Below are positions 59,819 through 64,000 of a DNA stretch of 64,000 nucleotides, in pieces. Positions within the stretch are counted from its first letter, which is position 1. Every line of letters begins with the position of its first letter. The position numbers and the translations under genes are program-made. Source of the DNA: Xanthobacteraceae bacterium (GTDB taxonomy: Bacteria > Pseudomonadota > Alphaproteobacteria > Rhizobiales > Xanthobacteraceae); the NCBI GenBank assembly GCA_029239875.1, contig JARBUD010000012.1, positions 45,223 to 109,222 on the forward strand. The letters are read 5' to 3'. The notes beneath the pieces were generated by a model. That model was given only the letters and a program-made list of their open reading frames with translations, did no database searches and had not been told where the DNA came from.

Positions 59819-60499
59819 ATGGCCCTCATCGCCCCTTCAATGCTCGCCAGCGACTTCGCCCGTCTCGGCGAGGAGGTGCGCGCGGTCGATGCGGCCGGCG
59901 CCGACTGGATCCATCTCGACGTGATGGACGGGCATTTCGTGCCGAACATCACCTTCGGCCCGGATGTCATCAAGGCGATGCGCCCGCACACCGACAAGGT
60001 CTTCGACGTGCATCTGATGATCGCGCCGGTCGAGCCCTATATCGAAGCCTTCGCCAAGGCCGGTGCGGACATCATCACCGTGCAGGCGGAAGCCACGGAT
60101 CATCTCGACCGCTGCCTTCAGCTCATACGCTCGCTGGGCAAGAAGGCCGGCGTGGCGCTCAACCCGGCGACGCATGAGAGCACGCTCGCCTATGTGCTGG
60201 AGAAGACCGACCTCATTCTTGCGATGACGGTCAATCCCGGCTTCGGCGGCCAGGCCTTCATTCCCGACGTGGTGCCGAAGCTGCACCGGCTGCGCGCGAT
60301 GATAGGGGGGCGGCCTATCCATCTCCAAGTCGATGGCGGCGTGACGCCGGAGACGGCGCCGCTCTGCACCGAGGCCGGCGCCAATGTGCTGGTGGCGGGC
60401 TCGGCGGTGTTCAAGGGCGGCGCGGACGCCTACGGCGCCAACATCGCCGCGATCCGCGGCTCCTGCCGGCCCGCGCGCGGGCAGAGCGCCGCCGCCTGA
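59819..60499 (+). CDS. rpe: Ribulose-phosphate 3-epimerase
   Basis: The 226-residue TIM barrel interconverts ribulose- and xylulose-5-phosphate (CbbE in the Calvin cycle). [50 protein letters not shown] and [13 protein letters not shown] carry the metal and catalytic residues. It closes the cbb locus and is followed by a REP-type hairpin. Gene order F-P-T-A-L-S-X-E places LSX inside the set that in Xanthobacter flavus follows LSX. Confidence 0.94.
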   Translation: MALIAPSMLASDFARLGEEVRAVDAAGADWIHLDVMDGHFVPNITFGPDVIKAMRPHTDKVFDVHLMIAPVEPYIEAFAKAGADIITVQAEATDHLDRCLQLIRSLGKKAGVALNPATHESTLAYVLEKTDLILAMTVNPGFGGQAFIPDVVPKLHRLRAMIGGRPIHLQVDGGVTPETAPLCTEAGANVLVAGSAVFKGGADAYGANIAAIRGSCRPARGQSAAA

Positions 60500-60514
60500 G
60501 GGCAATTCCACCTT

Positions 60515-60608
60515 CCCTCATCCCCCGGGCTTGACCCGGGGGCCCGGCCCTTCCGCCTGCGCCTGGTTCTAAGTCTGGGTGGCGGGGGCAAGCCCGGCCA
60601 TAGGGCGA
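60515..60608. repeat. REP-type repeat after rpe
   Basis: CCCTCATCCCCCGGGCTTGA and CCGGGGGCCCGG form one hairpin, and GGGGGCAAGCCCGGCCATAG gives an inverted second unit. It probably terminates the cbb transcript and faces the convergent gene at 60660. Confidence 0.7.
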
Positions 60609-60659
60609 GAGGGTGGCCCCTGCCGCTCAAAGAGCCAATATCAGCAGGATCGGGAGGCC

Positions 60660-61547
60660 TCAGTTGAAGGCATCCTCGGTCAGGTTGAGGATGAGGATCT
60701 GCCGCGCGCTCGGCGGGATCGAGGGCGAGGCGCGCATCTCCAAGGTCAGCGCCGGCTTCTTCTGCTGGATCAGCGTCGACAGGCGCTTGGCCATCTCCTC
60801 GGACGAGGCGTGATAGGACAGGCTGTTGCTCGTCGTCTGCACGACGCCGGTGTCGGAGACCACGACGTCGTAGCCCACCGCCTTCAGCGGATTGACGAAG
60901 CCGTCGATCTTCGCCTTCGCCACGGCGTTCACCGGCGCGAAGATGCGCACCGTGTAGCCGGAGCCGGGAAGCGCGGGGTCCGGAGCGGCCGGCGGCGCGG
61001 CCGCCTGGCTCGACGCCTCGGCTGGCGCGGCGTTCGGCGGTGAAGCTTCCAATGAGGCCTGGGGAGACGGCTGGACGGGTGCCGGTGCCGACGCATTCGC
61101 CTTGGTCTGAGCGGCCTCCACCGCCTCGCGCAGCCCGATCTGCTCGCTCTCGGCCGCGGCGAGGCGCTGGCCGATCTCTGTCTGTGCCGTGCGCAGCGCA
61201 CCGATCTCCCCGCGCAGTGCCATGACCTGCGAAGCGAGGAAGGCGGTGAGCCCGACCAGGGCGACGAGGATCACGCCGTAGAGGATGGGCAGCACGGCGC
61301 TGCGCGGCTGCGGGCGCGGCGGTAGCGCCTCCGGCGTCTCCAGGCGCTTGGTCTCGAGCTCCAGCCGGCGCATGTCGACCTTGAGCCGCTCGATGCCGAT
61401 CCAGCGCTGGAAGGCCTCGGGGTCCTGCGGCGGCCCCTTGGCGCGGTTCGTCGCCGGCGCGGCGGGGCCGGACGGCTTCGCCCCCGTCGGGGCGTCGCTC
61501 GGGCGCGGTCCGGGCGATTCCGGCGATGGCTCGCTCATATCCGTCAT
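60660..61547 (-). CDS. Single-pass membrane protein with coiled coil, function unknown
   Basis: The 295-residue protein has a Pro/Ala-rich N-terminal cytoplasmic tail (residues 1-45), one membrane segment (about 90-112; VLPILYGVILVALVGLTAFL), a coiled coil (about 115-150; IGALRTAQTEIGQRLAAAES), an Ala/Pro linker, and a C-terminal domain from about residue 195 (GYTVRIFAPVNAVAKAKIDG). The last domain pattern, with a repeat-like alpha/beta layout, recalls SPOR or LytR-C domains, but I cannot assign it. ATG 61547 or 61538 may be the start. It appears monocistronic. Confidence 0.65.
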   Translation of the reverse strand: MTDMSEPSPESPGPRPSDAPTGAKPSGPAAPATNRAKGPPQDPEAFQRWIGIERLKVDMRRLELETKRLETPEALPPRPQPRSAVLPILYGVILVALVGLTAFLASQVMALRGEIGALRTAQTEIGQRLAAAESEQIGLREAVEAAQTKANASAPAPVQPSPQASLEASPPNAAPAEASSQAAAPPAAPDPALPGSGYTVRIFAPVNAVAKAKIDGFVNPLKAVGYDVVVSDTGVVQTTSNSLSYHASSEEMAKRLSTLIQQKKPALTLEMRASPSIPPSARQILILNLTEDAFN

Positions 61548-61735
61548 CTCATGCTCCTGCTCGGGCGGACGACGTAACGCCGATCCGCCCCGACAGCACG
61601 CCCGCCTCCGCGCATCCTATCGCAACCGATGACTGCCGCCGACCTCGACCTGCCGCTTTGGTTAGCGCGCGGATGAGCGGCTCTGCCGCCAGCGCGCCCT
61701 TCCGGCATTCCGCATCCCCGACATTTTGATTATAG

Positions 61736-61750
61736 ATATACCCCCTATAT
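61736..61750. promoter_or_regulatory. RcnR/CsoR-family operator upstream of rcnA
   Basis: ATATA-CCCCC-TATAT is a perfect inverted AT arm pair around a C-tract, the form of operator used by RcnR, FrmR and CsoR proteins. It lies 135 bases before rcnA and should be bound by the RcnR protein encoded at 63601. The rest of 61548-61884 shows no gene. Confidence 0.75.
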
Positions 61751-61884
61751 GTATTGAAGCGCGCCCAAGCAGGAGCGATAAAGGCGGCATGCGGAGCCTG
61801 CCGCCTTCGGCTGCAACGGCGCCGCGTCAGCATCGAAATGTCGGCTGCAACCATGCGGGCGGCAGCGAACCGACCAGAGGCCCC

Positions 61885-62778
61885 ATGCCCGCCTTCGCCG
61901 ATCTCCTCCAGCAGGGCGCCGCCCATGCCTGGCTGTTCATTCCGAGCGCGATACTGCTCGGCGCGCTGCACGGGCTGGAGCCGGGCCATTCCAAGACCAT
62001 GATGGCGGCCTTCATCATCGCCGTGCGGGGCAGCGTGGCGCAGGCGGTGCTGCTGGGCCTGGCCGCCACGGTCTCGCACACGCTGGTGGTGTGGACGATC
62101 GCGCTGGGCGGGGTCTACCTCTGGCAGGGCGTCGCGCCGGAGACCTTCGAGCCCTATCTCCAGCTCGCCTCGGCGGCGGTCATCCTCGCCATGGCGGCGT
62201 GGCTGATCTGGCGCACCCGGCAGGACCGCCTCGCCGAGGCCGCGCACGGCCATCGCCACCATGACGAGAGTCACCATGGTCACGGTGACAGGAGTCACCA
62301 TGACAGGAGTCATCATGACCATTGTCATGGTGACGATGATGACCACGCTTTTGAGCTGGCGACCGAAGGCTACCAGGATGCGCATGAGTTGGCGCATGCC
62401 GACGACATCCGCCGCCGCTTCGCCGGCCGTCAGGTAAGTACCTGGCAGATCGTGCTGTTCGGCCTCACCGGCGGGCTCATCCCCTGTCCGGCGGCGATCA
62501 CCGTGCTGCTGCTCTGCCTGCAGATCCGCGAGTTCGCGCTGGGGTTCACGCTGGTGCTCGGCTTCTCAGTCGGCCTGGCGCTTACGCTGGTGGCGGTGGG
62601 AGTGGTGGCGGCACTGAGCGTGCAGCACGCGACGAAGCGCATCGCGTGGTTCGGCGAGCTGGCGCGGCGCGCGCCCTATGTGTCGGGCGCGCTGCTGGTG
62701 GCGGTGGCACTCTATGTCGGCTGGCACGGCTGGACCGGTCTCGCCCATCTCTCCGCCGCGGCGGCGGTCGGCGGATGA
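61885..62778 (+). CDS. rcnA: Nickel/cobalt efflux protein RcnA
   Basis: The 297-residue NicO-family membrane protein exports Ni and Co. It has about six membrane segments, the motif LHGLEPGHSKTMMAAF near residue 28 and GGLIPCPAAITVLLL near 200, both of which hold metal-transport residues. Between them, residues about 115-150 form a His/Asp-rich loop (HHDESHHGHGDRSHHD and more) in the cytoplasm or periplasm. I start at ATG 61885, with AGAGG upstream; the longer frame would cross the operator. Its loop DNA is itself repetitive (GTCACCATG/CATGGTGAC units). Confidence 0.92.
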   Translation: MPAFADLLQQGAAHAWLFIPSAILLGALHGLEPGHSKTMMAAFIIAVRGSVAQAVLLGLAATVSHTLVVWTIALGGVYLWQGVAPETFEPYLQLASAAVILAMAAWLIWRTRQDRLAEAAHGHRHHDESHHGHGDRSHHDRSHHDHCHGDDDDHAFELATEGYQDAHELAHADDIRRRFAGRQVSTWQIVLFGLTGGLIPCPAAITVLLLCLQIREFALGFTLVLGFSVGLALTLVAVGVVAALSVQHATKRIAWFGELARRAPYVSGALLVAVALYVGWHGWTGLAHLSAAAAVGG

Positions 62779-62792
62779 AGCCCGCAGCGCCC

Positions 62793-63470
62793 TCAGCCGG
62801 CCGAGGCGCGGGCAGAGGTACGCGCTGCGCGGCGGTTGCGCGGACGTTTGGCGATGCGCGACTTGATAAGCCTGAGGATGACCGCTGTCGCGATGAGCAT
62901 GACGATGGTGATCCCCACCATCAGCACCAGCCATTCGCCGCTGCTGGCGGCGCCGAGCTGGTTGGCGCCCTGGCCGGCGATCCAGCCAGGGGCCAGCATC
63001 ACCGGCGCCCAGACGAAGGCCGAGGAGACGTTGGCGAACTGGAAGCGCCGCTGGTCCATGCGCATCATGCCGGCGACCAGCGGCATGGTGGCGCGCACCG
63101 GGCCGAAGAAGCGGCCGACGAACACCGAGGCGAAGCCGAAGCGGCGGAAGAACAGCCGCGCCTGCGCCACCTGGTGGCGATAGCCCTGCAGCGGCCACCG
63201 GTGCACCACCCGCGGGCCGACCCAGCGGCCGAGCCAGTAGGAGACGACGTCGCCGAGCACCGCGCCGACGATGGCGCCGCTGATCACCGGGACCGGAGAG
63301 AGGACGCCCGAGCCGATCAGCCCGCCGATCGCGAGCATCAGTGCCGTCGCGGGGACGACGAGGCCGACCAGGACGAGGGATTCGGCGAAGGCGATGAAGC
63401 CGATGACGACAGGCACGAGGTACTCATGGCCGCGCATGAAGGCGGCCACATCCGCAGCGATTGCTTCCAT
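62793..63470 (-). CDS. DedA/SNARE-associated family membrane protein
   Basis: The 225-residue protein has the DedA pattern: FIAFAESLVLVGLVVPATALML, GAVLGDVVSYWLGRWVG, FFRRFGFASVFVGRFFGPVRATMPLVAG (in part), and a last membrane segment near 185-205. DedA proteins include undecaprenyl-phosphate and other lipid flippases. It is convergent to rcnA and divergent from rcnR. Its stop is 14 bases from that of rcnA. I start at ATG 63470 rather than the longer frame. Confidence 0.88.
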   Translation of the reverse strand: MEAIAADVAAFMRGHEYLVPVVIGFIAFAESLVLVGLVVPATALMLAIGGLIGSGVLSPVPVISGAIVGAVLGDVVSYWLGRWVGPRVVHRWPLQGYRHQVAQARLFFRRFGFASVFVGRFFGPVRATMPLVAGMMRMDQRRFQFANVSSAFVWAPVMLAPGWIAGQGANQLGAASSGEWLVLMVGITIVMLIATAVILRLIKSRIAKRPRNRRAARTSARASAG

Positions 63471-63583
63471 ATTTCCACACTGTCGCGTTTGTCCGCCCAA
63501 TGTGGCGAGGAAGTTGTCGGCAACAAGGCCCCTCTCGCCGCCGGCACATTCTGTCGCGGCCCGATGGGTTATAGGGTAGCGCC

Positions 63584-63617
63584 ATGAGCTACACGATCAC
63601 ATGAGCCACACGATCAC
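63584..63617 (+). repeat. 17-base tandem duplication at the rcnR start
   Basis: ATGAGCTACACGATCAC (63584-63600) is followed at once by ATGAGCCACACGATCAC (63601-63617), one base different. Seventeen is not a multiple of three, so the first ATG opens a six-codon frame (MSYTIT) whose TGA overlaps the ATG of rcnR. Confidence 0.9.
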
Positions 63618-63870
63618 CAACAAGGCGCGGCTGATCGCCCGCGTCCGCCGGCTGAAGGGGCAGATGGAGGCGATCGAGCGCGCGCTCGAGGCCGAGGCCG
63701 CCTGCGCCGACATCCTCAACCAGGTCGCCTCGGTGCGCGGTGCCATCAACGGGCTGACCGCGGAACTGATCGAGGAGCACCTGCGCGAACACGTGGTGAG
63801 CGCCGAAGCCGAGGCCCGCGAAGAGGCGGCCGCCGAGCTGATCGACGTCATCCGCACCTATATGCGCTGA
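63601..63870 (+). CDS. rcnR: RcnR-type nickel/cobalt-responsive repressor
   Basis: The 89-residue all-helical CsoR/RcnR/FrmR family protein has His3, Cys35, His60 and His64, the exact ligand set reported for E. coli RcnR, which sets it apart from copper CsoR (Cys, His, Cys) and formaldehyde FrmR. Basic residues Arg14, Arg16, Arg17 and Lys19 (RVRRLKGQ) contact DNA. It should repress rcnA through the operator at 61736-61750 and lose affinity when Ni or Co binds. The start region is duplicated (see 63584-63617). The dedA gene lies between it and rcnA. Confidence 0.92.
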   Translation: MSHTITNKARLIARVRRLKGQMEAIERALEAEAACADILNQVASVRGAINGLTAELIEEHLREHVVSAEAEAREEAAAELIDVIRTYMR

Positions 63871-64000
63871 GCTTCTCGCGGCTCTCCTGCGTGGAGGCCG
63901 GGGAACCTTTCCCGCAGTGCAGCGTTAAATGGCGCGTAGCCGCACCTGCCCGCCCCCCTCTGCGCGCCCGCCGGTCGATGCTGGCCATGGGGCCGCGAAC

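Overview
The window looks like a chromosomal segment of a GC-rich, facultatively autotrophic alphaproteobacterium, most likely a member of Xanthobacteraceae close to Xanthobacter, Ancylobacter or Starkeya. The grounds are a red-type (form IC) RuBisCO operon with cbbX and a divergent cbbR, a glnII gene with the rhizobial DUF2735 partner, NtrC/sigma-54-type promoters, a fused carnitine dehydrogenase-thioesterase, and Rhizobiales-style REP palindromes. The genus is inferred from gene content only. I saw no tRNA, rRNA, CRISPR array, prophage or insertion sequence.

Layout. 1-1505: end of a ubiD-family decarboxylase and its ubiX flavin prenyltransferase. 1555-8578: a compact B12 module on the minus strand (2-hydroxyisobutyryl-CoA mutase type large and small subunits, MeaB-like GTPase, acyl-CoA ligase, a tandem gamma-carbonic-anhydrase-like protein, cob(I)alamin adenosyltransferase) with a divergent GntR/FCD regulator. 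8650-11633: a SABATH-type methyltransferase and an SDR, divergent from a frameshifted AraC regulator. 11815-16902: a small secreted protein and a carnitine catabolism locus. 17229-21049: a periplasmic-type aldehyde oxidoreductase (paoABC). 21172-37327: assimilatory nitrate/nitrite system (nasTS, nrtABD, globin, FAD protein, nirA, a reductase, nasA, a reductase-PAS fusion, an Rrf2 regulator and an HPP-CBS membrane protein). 37332-41124: DUF1810, PPC-domain protein, glutaminase, DUF2735 and glnII. 41331-50147: cardiolipin synthase, an orphan gene, Lon and Hsp20, a beta-hydroxyacid dehydrogenase, a Tlde1/DUF2778 protein and a divergent SHMT. 50158-60499: the Calvin cycle locus cbbR / cbbFPTALSX-rpe. 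60660-63870: a coiled-coil membrane protein, RcnA, DedA and RcnR.

How it works together. Nitrate is taken up by NrtABD, reduced by NasA, then by NirA fed by two flavoproteins. The resulting ammonium is captured by GlnII. Both nrtA and glnII have a clear GG-N10-GC sigma-54 promoter, and the nrtA leader carries an attenuator-like hairpin suited to NasT. A globin and a Hmp-like reductase fused to PAS sit at the two ends of the nitrate genes, consistent with handling of nitric oxide. The B12 module would turn 2-hydroxyisobutyrate (or a similar tertiary hydroxy acid) into 3-hydroxybutyryl-CoA. The carnitine locus would yield glycine betaine.

The points I consider most worth attention are: the tandem gamma-CA-like protein whose two halves hold complementary zinc ligands inside the mutase cluster; the reductase-PAS fusion with an adjacent 27-bp palindrome; the AraC gene broken at a G6 run; the two strong hairpins that split cbbS from cbbX; and the 17-bp duplication that puts a six-codon leader in front of rcnR.
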